A stretch of 38,199 nt of DNA from Bacteroidota bacterium (GTDB taxonomy: Bacteria > Bacteroidota > Bacteroidia > AKYH767-A > 2013-40CM-41-45): contig SHNE01000015.1 of NCBI GenBank assembly GCA_004295015.1, positions 1 through 38,199 on the forward strand. The letters run 5' to 3'. Position 1 is the first letter of the stretch, and each line of letters opens with the position of its first letter. Shown piece by piece: positions 38,160 through 38,199 of this stretch. Under the pieces are notes generated by a model. It searched no databases and was not told the origin of the DNA. It saw only the letters and a program-made list of their open reading frames with translations. The position numbers and the translations under genes were made by a program.

Positions 38160-38192
38160 TTGATAATTTCTAAAATTGTAATAATAAATTTG
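38160..38192 (+). promoter_or_regulatory. Candidate promoter leading out of the window
   Basis: TTG at 38160-38162 and TAAATTTG at 38185-38192, an exact -7 element with a slightly long 22-base spacer. It probably drives a plus-strand gene beyond the window edge. The short sequence ttgataatttct occurs twice here (from 38046 and from 38160). Confidence 0.4.
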
Positions 38193-38199
38193 TGAAACG

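Noticed and set aside
1..38199. Mobile elements, CRISPR arrays, tRNA or rRNA genes
   Set aside because: I found no transposase or integrase, no regularly spaced repeats and no cloverleaf or ribosomal sequence by eye.

Overview
This window is from a member of the Bacteroidota. Three things support that. It carries a full-length sprA (translocon of the type IX secretion system, T9SS) in the familiar ruvA-sprA-gcvH-vanZ order. The first gene is a T9SS cargo protein with a C-terminal sorting domain. Several intergenic regions hold the Bacteroidota promoter pattern TTG-N19-20-TAnnTTTG. The sequence is AT-rich and mostly coding. I see no tRNA, rRNA, CRISPR array or transposase. The window does not let me name the genus.

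Layout. (1) 1-1940 (+): the 3' part of a T9SS cargo gene without a signal peptide, probably 5'-truncated. (2) 2037-4511 (-): a Wzi/RemB-like outer-membrane protein and a DUF3473 polysaccharide deacetylase. (3) 4619-4900 (-): a cold-shock protein with its own promoter element and terminator. (4) 5025-15876 (-): a tightly packed exopolysaccharide locus joined to sulfate activation. In transcription order it reads cysC, cysD, cysN, cysQ, a Wzx-type flippase, a Wzy/O-antigen-ligase-type protein, a sulfotransferase interrupted by an in-frame TAA, two glycosyltransferases and a GNAT-type acyltransferase. (5) 15905-19337 (-): deoC and two aldehyde dehydrogenase genes, the second lacking a catalytic domain, which looks like a split ALDH16. 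(6) 19477-23537 (-): a small beta-barrel protein, then the set TlpA-like thioredoxin, DUF6029 barrel and Omp28-like lipoprotein. (7) 24022-36268 (+): maeB, ruvA, sprA, gcvH, a VanZ-like gene and ubiX. (8) 36892-38002: a 61-residue conserved-looking small protein whose gene converges on queG and overlaps it.

How the parts fit. CysD/CysN make APS from sulfate, and CysC phosphorylates it to PAPS. A sulfotransferase moves the sulfate to an acceptor, and CysQ removes the PAP by-product. No APS/PAPS reductase or sulfite reductase gene is present here, and cysQ overlaps the flippase gene. The simplest reading is therefore a dedicated PAPS supply for a sulfated cell-surface polysaccharide. The sulfotransferase itself is split by a single nonsense codon, so the machinery may be present while the transfer step is switched off, or the stop may be a base error.

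The TlpA/DUF6029/Omp28 set is a second group worth attention. All three products carry paired cysteines and together would span periplasm, outer membrane and lipoprotein layer, which suggests a thiol-disulfide relay.
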